From Prostheceraeus crozeri (taxonomy: Eukaryota > Platyhelminthes > Polycladida > Euryleptidae): 64,000 nt of DNA. This document shows positions 1 through 44,894 of this stretch, in pieces. Both the position numbers and the translations under genes were made by a program. The DNA lies in the NCBI GenBank assembly GCA_907163375.1, contig CAJQUW010001811.1, forward strand, positions 31,091 to 95,090. The letters run 5' to 3'. Below the pieces are notes generated by a model. That model worked only from the letters and a program-made list of their open reading frames with translations. It had not been told where the DNA came from and made no database searches. Each line of letters begins with the position of its first letter. Position 1 is the stretch's first letter.

Positions 1-906
1 GTAGCTCATGATACCTAAAACATTTTTCTATGAGCTAATCATACCAAAACTAAAGTAATCCGTGGTAGGCTACTTCTAAGATGTATTTGCCTAATTAACC
101 GTAAGGCTACAATAAATAGACGCTTATATAATATCATAATATCGTTGAATGTAGGCCTTAATTCGTATGCATTCTAACTTCGAAATTAGAAATTAAGTTA
201 TCGAGAAACCCACTAATTCGAATCCTATCGTTTCCTAGCTACGAATTTCTTACGCATTCATCGCACATAGGACAGCCTATCAACAGGATGAAAGATAAGT
301 TTTCAAGACTGGCCTTTTAGTATACATATCAAAACATCTCTCATCAAGTACCCTATCATTCATGATATAGGTTCTTTAACTTCTTTCCAAAAAAACGTAG
401 GTCTCGATCCAGTGGGAACTTTTGATCCCAGTTCCATTTTACAGGTAAAAATGACATGCTTATTAATAGAAGTAAATGCTAAGGACTCTAAATTAATCCA
501 TCATTATCTTTGTAACTGGTAATTTATGATTACATCAATTCCAGGGATTAATCATTAATGAATTTACAAACTCTGAAAGCACAATACTCAGCACAAACGC
601 AGCAGCCCCTAAATTGTAGGTTATAGCTTAGTGCTAGGACCTACTATATATGTCCTACCGACATATTATAGCGCATCTTATATGATAGAGCACATTTAAC
701 TGAAAACCGGTTTTAAAACCGGTTTCCGGATAGTTAGAATAAAAAATCCGAAAAACCGGTTTCTTGGAAAACCGGTTTTTTTAGAAACACTAGTATGTAT
801 GCCGTATTATGGACCTCAAAGCAGTCTTTTGGCTCAACAGTTGTCTAAAGTGGTGAACAAGACTTATTTCCATCTCAAGACGTTTGTGACATTTTACACC
901 AAACGC
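1..906. other. Non-coding AT-rich stretch
   Basis: No supported gene; all frames are broken by stops. The only structure is at about 700-785, where AACCGGTTT is repeated four times, partly palindromically, like the subterminal repeats of a hAT-type element. No partner terminus was found. Confidence 0.5.
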
Positions 907-1245
907 TTAGCTCCTCATCCCACTCGAAGGATCCTGGTGCCGCTTCCCTTCCAGAACACTCTTGTCTAATAATTTAGTTTTGCTGCTTGCGGAGCAAGCT
1001 ACATAGAGGAAGTCGCGAGAGGGCTCATCAAGAACGGTTGAAAGATCAAATCCCAAAATGGCTATCGAAGAGTTCAAGCAGACCAAGATCGATCGAAAAC
1101 CAGTCCAGCATCGCAGCATCACCAGACACTTGCAGTTATGCCACCAACGAACATCAGCCTCAATCAACGATTTCAAATGTTTAAAAAAGTGCAGAAGTTC
1201 GTTTGATTTGTATGTAACTGAAGGAGTGGCCATCAAGTGGTTCAA
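907..1245 (-). CDS. Unrecognised 112-codon open frame
   Basis: An uninterrupted minus-strand frame of 112 codons that I do not recognise. It shows no transmembrane run, zinc-finger pattern or catalytic motif that I can name, and its C-terminal third is rich in Lys, Arg and Ser. It begins just beyond the 3' tail of the neighbouring LINE fragment on the same strand, so it could be sequence the LINE inserted into or an older repeat. No splice sites or polyadenylation signal support it as a host gene, and a chance open frame is possible. Confidence 0.2.
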   Translation of the reverse strand: MNHLMATPSVTYKSNELLHFFKHLKSLIEADVRWWHNCKCLVMLRCWTGFRSILVCLNSSIAILGFDLSTVLDEPSRDFLYVACSASSKTKLLDKSVLEGKRHQDPSSGMRS

Positions 1246-1934
1246 ACCAGTGTAATGGTTTATTAGTTTTTGTTGTCATTTTCCATTTCAAATAGTGTTT
1301 AAAATTGGCGGTTTTTGACCTTTGACCTTCACCTCATCCCAAAGATGACCTTACAAATAAAACTGATGCTGCTTTTTCTGAATCCCCTTTCGATGCTGCT
1401 TTTTCTGAATCCCCTTTCAATGCCTGTTCGATTGATGTGGTTTGGCAAAATTGCTACGTACTCAAAAATGCTCCGAATGCACGTGTGATAGAGGCGAGTT
1501 AGTCCTTGACTACTGCCACCATAACGTTTTAGTGTTCGTAGCCAGAATATTCTCTGCATGGTCTTTTTTCTACAGAGTTCGACGTGATTCTTGAAAGTTA
1601 AATGTTTATCAACAGTTACGCCGAGAAGCTTCACACAGTCCATCTGTCGTATGTAGCTGTCTCCAACGGAAATGTGATCGACTTGGTACTCCTTTTTTGC
1701 ACTGACGATGAGTTCAACAGTTTTGGTTGCACTCAGGGACATATTGTTTTCTATGCACCATTGTTGGATAGCTTTGATTGAGTTCTGAGCTTTGTTGTGA
1801 AGATCTTGCTTGTTTTTCGAAGAGGAAATGCTCACTGTTACGTCATCCGCATAGATGTCAAAATCGCTGTTGGGATTTAGGTCGGAAATATATGTGAGCC
1901 ATATGTAATGGTAAGTAATCGTAATAAGTAACAA
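1240..1934 (-). pseudogene. 5'-truncated LINE: reverse transcriptase C-terminal part plus 3' tail
   Basis: A minus-strand frame ending at 1329 carries the reverse transcriptase active-site box IYADD near residue 30. It continues with a typical LINE RT thumb and C-terminal region (NNMSLSATKT, then LLGVTVDKHLTFKNH, then a tail with IRSIFEYV). Everything upstream of the YADD box is missing, so this is a dead 5'-truncated copy of an APE-type non-LTR element. The 3' untranslated tail runs to about 1240 and is recognisably the same family as the tail at 21880-22065. The last codons are disturbed by a 27-bp tandem duplication at about 1366-1419. Confidence 0.8.
1366..1419. repeat. 27-bp tandem duplication inside LINE tail
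   Basis: The unit beginning GATGCTGCTTTTTCTGAAT is present twice head to tail with one difference. The copy of this LINE tail near 21.9 kb has only one version of the segment, so the duplication arose in this copy. Confidence 0.75.
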
Positions 1935-3084
1935 GCAATGGCTTTAATTTGCGGACTATGTAAATAAAGTCTCAAATATGATTCTGTTGCGAAATCATTG
2001 ATATCATTTTGAGATATGGGATCGCGTTAGGTCGCAAACGAAAGAGAGGCTGGTTTATCCGATAATGTTCAGATAAAATCATGTCGCGGATTATTTGTCT
2101 TGTCTACTTCTGTGAAGTGGTCAGAACATACTCGACTGTGTTTACTAGTAGCTAAGTCTTAACGTCCTATGCTTCGACAGCTTTATATCAAGCTCTTCTA
2201 CACTGATCGAGTCTATGACTACAGGTTAGGGGTGACTTTTTAATCGCAATCGCATCGATACGATTAAACGATTAATAATCGCATCAAAAAGCGATTAAAC
2301 GATTAATCTCGCGATTAATTTCAATATCTGCTATTAATATATTAGATAACAGCATTACTGTTATTGTGTAAACTATCACTGCTTCTCAACGTATTGTCAA
2401 GTTTTTACTCCCATGCACAATCACTTTGTCTCTTGTATTGATGTAATTTTTATTAAAGCATAGGCCCATTGCATAAAAGTTGCATAATTAACGTTAATTG
2501 TATGAAGGTCTACATGTTGATTATGAAAAGGTATTTTACTCTAAAAAAGAAATTTACATTTTTACAACATTGTAACATGTATAAAGCCTGCGTAATTATG
2601 ACCCCATTATCTAATGCAAAATGAAATTAAAACAATGAATCTCAAGGAAACTATAATGAAGCAACAAAGTTGAGAAATGAATGATTATTGAAGTTGTTTG
2701 TCTCTCAGAAATTTCTTCAACAAAAGCATATGGATATAATTACAAAAATGTCACTCTTCACAAAACTAATTAAAAGATGTGCACAACCATACGATTCGTC
2801 AGGAAGGGAAGGATAATAAAATTACTAATACCTAAGAATTCCCTTAAGTAAATAAAATAATTGATGTCAAACAGCTCTACTCAACGAAGATCGAATTTGA
2901 TAAGCACTATTCAGTCTAAAAAAAACAATCTTAACTTTTTCTGTGAAAGGTCATGTAAGACTTCAAGAAAATCAACTTGTCTATTGTGCCATCGCCCAAA
3001 GATGATCTCTATTTGCTTACAAATATTCTGGCTGCACTAAAGCAGCGCTCAGCTTCAAAAGATATAGGTGGCATCAAGAATTAG
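1935..3084. other. Non-coding stretch with CGATTAA cluster
   Basis: No gene seen. At 2226-2330 the word CGATTAA or GCGATTAA recurs about six times after a TAGGGGTGA start, resembling the subterminal repeats of a hAT-like terminus. No matching opposite end was found. The rest is AT-rich and featureless. Confidence 0.4.
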
Positions 3085-3160
3085 ATTATTGGCGCTCTTC
3101 GGTTTCCTAGAAGGAAGAGTTTATATGCAGCCTTAATATCGAAATGGCACATCCGGAATT
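3085..3160 (+). repeat. Fragment of the hAT 3'-end repeat family
   Basis: The segment CTTCGGTTTCCTAGAAGGAA followed by TTAATATCGAAATGGCACATC matches, in reverse, the end of the hAT pseudogene at 3600-3700 and the copy at 20518-20640. It is one of three diverged copies of one transposon end. Confidence 0.5.
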
Positions 3161-3599
3161 AGACCAACGTGCTCCTTTCTCGAGATGGGTTAATTTCGTT
3201 GTTGTATCGCTTAGTATGGAATGGCAAACAATAAGCTGTCAGCAGGTGGACACCAGAGCACGAGATGCGTGCGTGCTGTGATACATTCGCACACATCAAA
3301 ACACACATCGATGCCTGCCGTCGATTCAATGTATGCACTATACAGTGAGCAATGCCGAGGAGAGGATGTGAAACATTCAAGTGAAACTAATTTCGTACGC
3401 ATGCGTTAATATACTTTAATAAGATCGGTAAGGAAACAACATTATGGAGAAAAATTGTGGGCAATGATTCTGAATTCTTCGAATCTGCAGGAATTTTGGC
3501 AATCGATGCACTTAATGGGAACTCACATTAATCCGCAAGTGAACGCACGACTTTTTTTCCTATCTCTGTAAGGTATTAGGAATTCCTTTTTGCCCACCT

Positions 3600-4170
3600 A
3601 ATAGGTTCCTCGATGTGCCGTCCATTTCGTATTAATCACACTTCTAGCAAACCGAAGCAGATAAACAAAATATTTAATTCTGTGGGTGGCATAGTCATCA
3701 ATGCTTGGTAGATTTTTTCTAATGATGTCAGACGATTTCCTTTGGTTTCGAATACGGCCATTTGAAGCTTCAAATCCCGCAGAACATCTACCTTTGGTAT
3801 TGGCAGTCGAGTTTTCTTTCCAGACGTACTTTCGCCAGAAATCAACATTTCTACTTCAGATCCTTTTAACTGTCGTTTGCTTTGAGGCTCCGATTCGCTT
3901 TCACTATTGGCACTGCTGTTTTCGTCAACTTCTAGAACATCGATACCTTGCTTTAAACAATCTCAGACACAGATTACACGTTTTTGCAATCTCGCTTTTC
4001 TTTTCTCGTGGAAGAGTTGAATCTTCGTCAATTACGTTTGGATTCTCAAGATACAGCAACAATGATGCAAGTTTTGCATCCCGCAGTTCGTTGATGCGAT
4101 TTTCAACAGCTTTCAGAAGTTGTCGCGTGAAATCTCCTGTTAATTTACTAAGATTTTCCAAGTGAGTCAT
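3600..4170 (-). pseudogene. hAT-type transposase C-terminal fragment, frameshifted
   Basis: Two adjoining minus-strand frames (4170-3925, then about 3960-3636) read as one protein if a single frameshift near 3950 is allowed. The first has TGDFTRQLLKAVENRINEL and KLASLLLYLENPNV. The second has an acidic/Ser linker and then LQMAVFETKGNR, LTSLEKIYQALMTMPPT. That order matches the region before the C-terminal dimerisation domain of hAT transposases, whose hallmark is a '...LYxALxTxPPTS' segment. The usual SERxFS motif that should follow is destroyed. It is non-functional. The family assignment comes from motif order, not from a search. Confidence 0.55.
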
Positions 4171-4718
4171 TCATTTCCACACCTATCTGTTCCGTACTGG
4201 AGAATTCCAACCTTCACACAAAACGAACTAATAGAATAATCGATTGATCAACTTATATAACAACTTAGATATATTATCAACTTAGATAACAATATCTGGG
4301 AAAAGAGCAGCATTTTTAATTGAATGCCGAAAAAGCAAAGCAAAACAGACGCCTTAGCAGCCTGCATTGTATCACCAGAAAAAACAAAATGAATTCGGAA
4401 ATGCTGAATATCATAACTGTGTTCCTTAGACCAGGAAATACTCTTCAAAAGCGTCATCCAAGCCTTGAATAAGAAACTCAAGTATTTTTTTGACAAGTTC
4501 ATCCCCGTTAAGCGAGGATTGGCTGGCACAAACTGTTATTCATGTTGGCTAAATGTCTTATGTGGATATATATGTTTCATACATATTTCATCTACATGTT
4601 TCTTCTAGATTATACTACACATCACATGCAAGTGGCTTTGAATTAGTACTAACAGTAACTTCATACCAAAAAGTAGAACACTTCTCAGACACAAAACAGG
4701 AAAAATTGAAATAGAAAG
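4171..4718. other. Non-coding stretch
   Basis: No supported gene. A 93-codon minus-strand frame at 4248-4529 lies upstream of the hAT remnant and may be more decayed transposon, but I see no motif in it. Confidence 0.35.
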
Positions 4719-4797
4719 CTGCTCCGGCGCGTCCGGCGTGCCGAGAGAATCAGCTGGCACACTATCCGGCGCGCTCTATGTAAAGATTCCAGTTGGG
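4719..4797. mobile_element. Remnant of GC-core MITE (same family as 52025-52360)
   Basis: A GC-rich block with GGCGCG and CCGGCG words ends in ATGTAAAGATTCCAGTTGGG, which matches the right terminus of the complete element at 52.0-52.4 kb (ATGTAAAGATTTCAGTCGGG). The opposite terminus is missing, so this is a truncated copy. Confidence 0.6.
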
Positions 4798-5285
4798 TTC
4801 GGCACTAGGTATTTTTTAATAAATAATTTTCTTCACAAGGAATCTGTATAAGCTAGTGCTTTTACTTTTAGTATTGTCATTGTTGGTTCATCCGAAGACA
4901 CACTAACACACCATTTCTACTGCGAACTTAAAATGAATCTTCAAAAAATATTGCTATTTGAAGCGATGCGTTTGCATTTTGATGCTTGTTCGTCACAAAA
5001 AGTGACAAAAAATGCAATTCATTCATGTGCGTCAGATCCGAAACCAGCTTGCATGCCTCCATGCTACAACCGTACTGTCCTACCGCAGAGATCACCAATG
5101 ACATCATCACGCATTTTCATTCAGGTCTAGCGATTCACAAAGAAACTTTCACTGCCGAGTCATGTTCAATGACTTCTTTTCCAACGGACATGCGATTGCA
5201 GAGTACACCTTTAAGTCACGAGGAATCTCGCATTAAATCGTAGGTGATGGCAATTCATTTACATGTGAGATTTAGTATAGGGCTG
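4798..5285. other. Non-coding stretch
   Basis: Short overlapping open frames lie on both strands at 4928-5243, with no recognisable motif or splice-site support. I see nothing else here. Confidence 0.3.
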
Positions 5286-6530
5286 TAGTCCGGCAGCCAG
5301 ATCGAGTTTCTGTAGGGAACGAGGCCGACAAAAGAGACTTTCACAGAATGATGTACACCTCATAGTCCGGCAGCCAGATCGAGTTTGTGCAGGGAACGAG
5401 GCCGAAAATGAGACTTTCACAGAATGATGTACACCTCATAGTCCGGCAGCCAGCACGAGTTTGTGCAGGGAACGAGGCCGACAATGAGACTTTCAAAGAA
5501 TGATGTACACCTCATAGTCCGGCAGCCAGATCGAGTTTCTACAGGGAACGAGGCCGAAATAAGACTTTCACAAAATGATGTACACCTCATAGTCGGCTGC
5601 CAGCACAAGTTTCTGTAGGGAACGAGGCCGACAAAGAGACTTTCACAGAATGATGTACACCTCATAGTCCGGCAGGCAGCACGAGCTTCTGCAGGGAACG
5701 AGGCCGACAATGAGACTTTCACAGAATGATGTACACCTCATAGTCCGGCAGCCAGATCGAGTTTCTGTAGGGAACGAGGCCGAAATAAGACTTTCACAGA
5801 ATGAAGTACACCTCATAGTCCGGCAGCCAGCACGAGTTTGTGCAGGGAACGAGGCCGAAAATGAGATTTCACAGAATGATGTACACCCTTCGCAAACCAC
5901 GAATCTGCGCATATGCAGAGTTTTGCCACGTCCCTCTTCTAATCACATACGATCAAAGAAAAATATGCATATCCAATGCGACGCAGATGGCATTTTTTGT
6001 TAAAATGAACTTTTTCATGTTTTCTCTGATTACGCGAAAAGTGCCAAGCCCAGATTCATAATTTTTGACGTGAAATGTGTTCAGGTCATTTCCCATCATG
6101 TTAATGCACCCACTCTCTGTGAAGCTAAACACATTCGAATTTGGCAAGTCTACTAATGTTGGCAAACAAGGATTTTGAGTAATTTAACCACGTTTAACCG
6201 CATTCTCGCACACATTGACGATTAATAAAAGATAGTAACACATGCACATGACAGGAAATTACCTGAAGACATTAAATGTCAAAAATTATGGCTCTGGACG
6301 TAATATTTTTAACGCACTAAGCAAAACCATGGAGAATTCATTATAACTAAAAACTCCAATCTGCGTCCCATTAGATTTACATGTGATTTCTTTGATCGTG
6401 TCTAGCAGGAATAGGAACTGGGTAGAACTCGACAGACTTGCAGATTCATAGGCATATGGTCTGCATTATTGTGAACGTCTCATTTTCGGGCTCGTTCCTT
6501 GCAGAAACCCGTGCTGGCTGCCGCACTACT
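5286..6530. mobile_element. TA-flanked foldback element with expanded terminal repeat array
   Basis: The left end begins GTCCGGCAGCCAG after TA. The right end (6479-6529) is the inverted complement, ending GGCTGCCGCAC before TA. The same terminal sequence forms the arms of the palindromic element at 29863-30610. In this copy the left terminal sequence has multiplied into eight tandem units. The internal part (about 5890-6478) holds no open transposase, so the element is non-autonomous. Confidence 0.7.
5287..5888. repeat. Eight tandem 75-77-bp units derived from a transposon terminus
   Basis: Units start at 5287, 5364, 5440, 5515, 5591, 5665, 5742 and 5817. Each runs AGTCCGGCAGCCAG, then (A/C)GAGTTTxTGxAGGGAACGAG, GCCGA, AGACTTTCAC, ATGATGTACACCTCAT. 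Units differ by a few substitutions such as ATCGAG versus CACGAG. Open frames of about 90-100 codons on both strands here are simply the repeat read through, because several units have lengths divisible by three. They should not be taken as genes. Confidence 0.9.
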
Positions 6531-7375
6531 ATCATATGCGGCGAGCATTAATATGCAAAAGCTTCTAAAACATCAATCGATGTATTGCTGAAATATAGCA
6601 CTGTGTGGCGGCCTAGCGTAAATTTCCGACATCATTCAGGAAAATGGTCTTAAGCAAATTATCTGCGCCCACCGACTTGAATGTTTTCAAATAACATGGG
6701 TCTGGTAATTAGGCGGTTCTAACTTCTAAAGGAAAGAAACGTTCTAAAGGCAAGTATTTCAAAATCCTGTATCAAGGAGATAAAAATACATCGAGCGATT
6801 GAGAATCATCAATGATTAAAGAGAAAAGCTAATAGGCCTACATGCATGATCGCCTTCCATTTTGCAATGACTTGCAACAGTCGACATGAAAATTCGGTCT
6901 AATAGAAGAGTATCCACACATATTAGCATAATTATACACAGAATAAAATTAGGCAATTAACCTTGCTCATTGATGTAAAATTTGACTGCAAGGATAGGGA
7001 TTGCTCATTATCCAAAATTCTGGCGACAGAAGAGTAAACCGATTAAATTTTCTGCCACCACTATTTTCAGCTGAGTTAGTGAACGTCGATCTGATGCATT
7101 TCGAACCAGGCATACTGTTCAGTCAGTTTCGGTGTTATGGGTACCGTCGCTAATCAACTCGACTTAATATTCTGATGGCGGAATATTTGTTCAGTTTTCT
7201 GACGACATAATTTTGGTTAATGAACAGCTCCCGACGAAAGAACATACCAGTAACAGGAAGTGATTTGCTCATGTCACATTTTTTTGTATATATTATGCAC
7301 AGGTAGCAATATCTCTACCATAGTGTGAATGAATATGGCCTACATAATCGTATTTGATTCCGAAACGCACTCAGC
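6531..7375. other. Non-coding stretch
   Basis: AT-rich, without open frames of note and without recognised repeats. One TAGGCCTA octamer lies at 6833-6840. Confidence 0.4.
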
Positions 7376-7876
7376 AGAGATGCCAAGGATTCAAAAAAAA
7401 AAATGCGGGAGACCCAACATCAAATGATCCAACAACAAAAATAGTAAAATTAGATTAAATCATAATTAAAAGCCCTATCAACTTCCTATATTTCCTTCAA
7501 TAAATGGAGAATATTTATTTTTGAAGACAATTAATTTGTCACATTTCCAATAAAAAAGATATAGGCTAATTCGTGGATCAAAAGAATATCTATCTTTTCA
7601 ATAAACGTATGATTGCATGCTTTTCATTGGTTGTGAGGGAATGGAGGAGGGCTAATTGAAGAATAGGCTAGCGGTGAGTGGCTAATCAGTCCGAACGCTT
7701 GCTGTTACATTTGAATGATGGAAAAAGCACCCTAGAAGGATAAAAACTGTTGGCCTACTTTAAAATACGGTGTAAATAAATGACGATGCGGGAGATTTAA
7801 GCAATTATGCGGGTGAGCGGGAGATTGACTAAAAATGCGGGAGACTCCCGCGAAATGCGGGAGACTTGGCATGTAT
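7376..7876. mobile_element. Possible MITE with ATGCCAAG termini
   Basis: The left end AGATGCCAAG near 7379 and the right end CTTGGCAT near 7867 are inverted complements. GCGGGAGA-type words recur near both ends (7405, 7790-7865). The interior is AT-rich and has no coding capacity. No target duplication could be fixed, so the call rests only on the short inverted ends and subterminal repeats. Confidence 0.4.
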
Positions 7877-10836
7877 GACTTAGCTTTATCGACAAAACTG
7901 CGTCAAAATAGTCAAATTTAATAGTCTGCATGTCTAAGTTAAGTAAGTAAGGCTGTGAATCCTGGTCAATACTATTTCATCGAACATTATAAATCGATTA
8001 TTTCTGAGATTAATTTCAAAGTGCATTGACAAATCGCGAAGTGAGAGTCTTTTTAAGAGAAGTCCGAAATTTACCACTGACTGAAAATGCCAGCATGCGA
8101 TTTTCCATAAACACGTAATGCACGTGATTTTTAAATTTATAATTAGGAAGCCAGCATACAAAAAAATGAAACTAGAAAAATACAATATTTATGTATAGGC
8201 CTATGCAATCAATTCAATAATCGCGAATCACTTGGTTTGTTATTTCTTCTAGCATGCCGTTTTAAAGAGACGAAATTTTCAGTTTTTGAAATGTCTTAAT
8301 TATGCTTTAGACATGAACTACTAAAAATCACACTGACAATGTAGCTGGGAAAACTTGCAAATTTAATATTTACCGGTACTCTATCTTGCACGCTTTTCGG
8401 AACAATTAGGCCAATTAGCCAGAGTTTTTGTGGTCAATATACACTAGATCGTTACTGAGAATCACGAGGTCAATGTGTGTAGCGCTGTCATATGGGCAAT
8501 TAGCCAAAACAACTAGACGTACTGTCGGCAGAATTTTCGCTCGAGTAAAAGAACGAAAGCACCAAATCGGAGCCGTCCGATTATTCATTCGGTTTGTCTT
8601 ATACCGTTGCTTATGAACCGCTGAATATCATAATTCGGATTCAAAAAGGCACATTAGATCGCAAAAAAAAAAATTTTGTCGACAGAAATCATGGTTTTTG
8701 AGCAGATCCATAAACAAGATATACCTGTCATATAGGCCTATATATTCTACTCACATGACTATTATGACAATTGCCTACCTCATTTCAGAAGGAGTCCGGC
8801 TTCCTTACCAGTTATGAAAAGGGCATTCCTGGTGTAGAATAATGAATATTAAGATTTCATATTTTGTTTTGTCGATGTTGTCTTTTCTGAGTCGATTTTG
8901 GTAAACAGAAGAATTGGGCCCGCAGAAATCTATGCACTTCATCACCGATGCTGTCTCCTAAGCATTTAAAGGAAAAGTAGGTGCTAGGTCAAAAATTTTC
9001 AGTTTCAGTCAAGGGTGTCTAAGGTTAAGAGTCGCGACACCAATCAATTGAATGGCTTTCTATGTGTAAACAAACTCGTCACTAATAAAGTTCTCAACAA
9101 CTCAGTGGCGATGACAAATATACCGTTGTTAATTCACATGTATTAATTTTTGCCATCTATACATCGACTACATTTGTGTATTGGATCTCAGAATTTGCAC
9201 AATGATGTGCATGTTGACAAAATAAAATTTCCACTGTATTGATGTTTGAGATCCAGGGTATAGCGACTTAGCGATGCAAATTTCTTATTTGATTGACCCC
9301 TGTAAGCGGGTCTGTGACATCTTTTCATCATCACTGCTGCGACTCACCATTATTTAACAATATGATTGAGTTATCGGTGAGTCGGATGATTGTTTGCAAA
9401 GATATTTATAGAAAAAATAATTTAATCGATAGACGGCCATGTTGAATATTTATTTCGCAAATTCAAAGAGGCATTTAAAACAAATACTCCTCCCGAGGTT
9501 CCATGCACACAGAGCTTAAGACATGCCAAAACATCTAAATGTACACAATCACAGCTAATACGGAAGTAAAACGGCTATAAATGGGACACTGAGAATTGAC
9601 GAATGATCAATGGAGCCGATTATTTGACAGTAAATATAAAATCGCAAATTCGAATTCGCAAAGTTTTTGATGTTTTTAATATTACATCAAACAAACAAAT
9701 ATAGAATATCTTCATAAAAGAAAGCAATAGCTCACAAAGTTAAACCTTTGTTGAATTCATATGTTTGAAACAAAAATTGTCCAAATTATGATTTGTAGGT
9801 TAGAGAAGATAATGAATTTCCGTGGTTTGCCATAATCACATGAGATATCGCTCCCAATCAATTACAGCATGCGCTGCAGTATGTTATTCATCTAACATCG
9901 TAATATGCATGTGTCGTCAAAATTGGAATAGCAGCACTTATCCCATAAAATCAAAAGTTGCGAAGTAGTCCCAAACATCACGCGTATTGGAGATCATCAC
10001 CACCAAATTTATCAAGTGAGAACGTTGACGATTCTGTCTCTGAATCACAAATTTCATGAAAACAGTCTAGCTGTCCAGGCTTTTAAAAAATGCTCTAGCC
10101 ACTAATCGGCAATATTTTTCTCTCAAACTCTACAAGTAGACTTTACGTCAACTGAATTTCCTACAGAGCACCAATTAATGTCGCCTAGACGTTGACATTG
10201 TAAAAACGATTAGTGTCTTGAGACACTGTGTCCGATTAATATGACAGAAAGCACTGCATTTCTCATTGCTTGCTCGACATCTTGAATGTGAAATAGGCCT
10301 ATTCCCCTAACAAAAACAGTCAAAAAAGGCGAGATACTCCAGTACCCTACAACTTCTGCTGAAATATGTGTAGCGAAGCATCAAGCGATTTAGAGCGAAG
10401 GATGGTACTGTCCATTACTACGGAGCAGATCAGTGTCTAATTCTGGTTTGAAATCTGGAACCCAGATAGTCAAATTGATCACAATGCATTAGTCAATATC
10501 CATCACGTGCTGCTTCTAACCTTGAGTGAAAGCAAAATAAAACTATTGGATGGCATCCATAGACATTTTTATATTTGAATATTTTAAACTGTACATATTG
10601 GACAACAAAATTTGAGATATGAATGAATATACAGCAATGATAATGAAGAGTAAATTATGCTTATTTACATATTTGTACAATTCCACATAACAAAGGAATT
10701 TAGTTGCACGATTATCGATTTTCCACAAAACAGTTACAATTTCATCGAGTGATTGTTCGAATAAAATTAAAGGAAGAATAGAGAAGCCGGAGCTGCACTT
10801 CATCAATCAAAGAGCATTTTAATAAATGGACGGAGG
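7877..10836. other. Long non-coding stretch downstream of the KDM2-like gene
   Basis: I see no exon, RNA gene or recognised transposon. Minus-strand frames of 60-87 codons (7934-8185, 10543-10806) carry no F-box or leucine-rich-repeat pattern, which I looked for specifically because this strand follows the KDM2 stop codon. TAGGCCTA occurs at 8196, 8733 and 10294. Confidence 0.4.
10818..10823 (-). promoter_or_regulatory. Possible poly(A) signal ATTAAA after KDM2-like stop
   Basis: ATTAAA starts 13 nt after the TAA stop on the minus strand. It is a common variant of AATAAA, but six-base words of this composition are frequent in such AT-rich DNA. A true 3' end this close to the stop would be unusually short. 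Confidence 0.25.
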
Positions 10837-43784
<32,948 letters not shown>

Positions 43785-44693
43785 CTACAATAAATTAAGG
43801 ACGAAAAATCAAGTTCCGCAATAGTTCCGAGCATTTGAATGACTTCGCAAAAAACATTCAAAAATATGGGATAATAGCGCCATCATTAAACGTTGTCGTT
43901 TAGAAAAAATATTTACTAGTGCTTTAAAACAAAAGACGCATTTTTTGATATTGAGGCTTTTATTTGATTCCAGCATTTTCCATCACTTCTTTCCAAATGA
44001 TCAACCTTTTAAACGCATCGGCAACATCAGTGACTGTTTTGTTGAATGAAATAAAGTACCTGAAAAGTTAGCATGTTATTGGTGACTTTAATATGTTGCA
44101 CGGTCTATCAAACAACATAATAATACAACAATAATTTTACTGATAGCTGCTCAATTTCTTGACAGGATCTTTTGTTACCATCTCAATTTGCATTTATGAC
44201 AGCCTTTCTGTACTTCTTGCGTTTTATTATCTGATGGTTTTTCTTTTTAATAACTGGCCTGCAGGGTTTTCAGCATTTGGTGATTAAAATGGCTCCGGTA
44301 ATCTAAGTGTGTTCTCAAATCGTTCCATGGACATTGAGTGCAATTAACAGAGGTAGCAGAGCGTAGTTACGATCCACGGCCCTCTGGGTTAGGGACCCAG
44401 GACGTTCCCACTGGGAGACATTGCTTACCTCGCCACCGTTAGCCATGGCAAAATGGTACATGGTGCAGCATGCAGCACAGTTTATTTCTGGATAGAATGA
44501 GGACATGAACGAGAGCATAGTAGAAAGAGCAGGAAAACGCAACATCGTTACATTTTCCGGATGGTGCATTATAAAGATGCTGCAAATGTTGGTAATTTAC
44601 AATTATAATACAGCTACCCATACCGAAGGTTTGGTAAAGGCGTTTGTTAACATGTCATGACAAAGAGAAAGGTGATCTGTGTTTGTCACATGT
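43785..44693. other. Non-coding stretch upstream of the first KDM2-like exon seen
   Basis: No convincing start exon or promoter. A minus-strand frame at 44315-44569 has no motif. Confidence 0.35.
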
Positions 44694-44894
44694 CTAATTT
44701 ATGACATATTGGGTGTGATGTTTATGCATTTGAGGTGAAGTCACAGTTTTGGATATTGCAACGTATAAAAGTTTGTTTTCTGGTTGTCTGCTGCATGTGG
44801 TACAGGTGTATGTGGGGATGGGACGGGGGTTGCGTTCAATGTCTGCCGCCAGCCACCACGCGGGAACAGGCCCACCGTGCGAGCTGTGGGTCAT
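44694..44894 (-). pseudogene. LINE ORF 5' fragment with decayed 2A-like peptide and zinc-finger start
   Basis: 66 codons including WWLAADIERNPRPIPTYTCT and TCSR. DxExNPGP is the signature of 2A-like stop-go peptides, which occur at the N-terminus of many non-LTR retrotransposons of marine invertebrates, usually just before a Cys-rich PHD-like finger ('YxCxxCx'). Here the invariant Gly is Arg, so stop-go activity should be lost. No RT follows; it is an isolated piece. Confidence 0.55.

Noticed and set aside
5417-6003. Long open frames on both strands through 5417-5912 and 5710-6003
   Set aside because: They are the 76-bp tandem repeat read through; the protein repeats mirror the DNA units and no start or domain supports a gene.
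1-10836. F-box or leucine-rich-repeat exons of the KDM2-like gene
   Set aside because: I searched the minus strand for the family patterns and found none; listed as absence, not proof.
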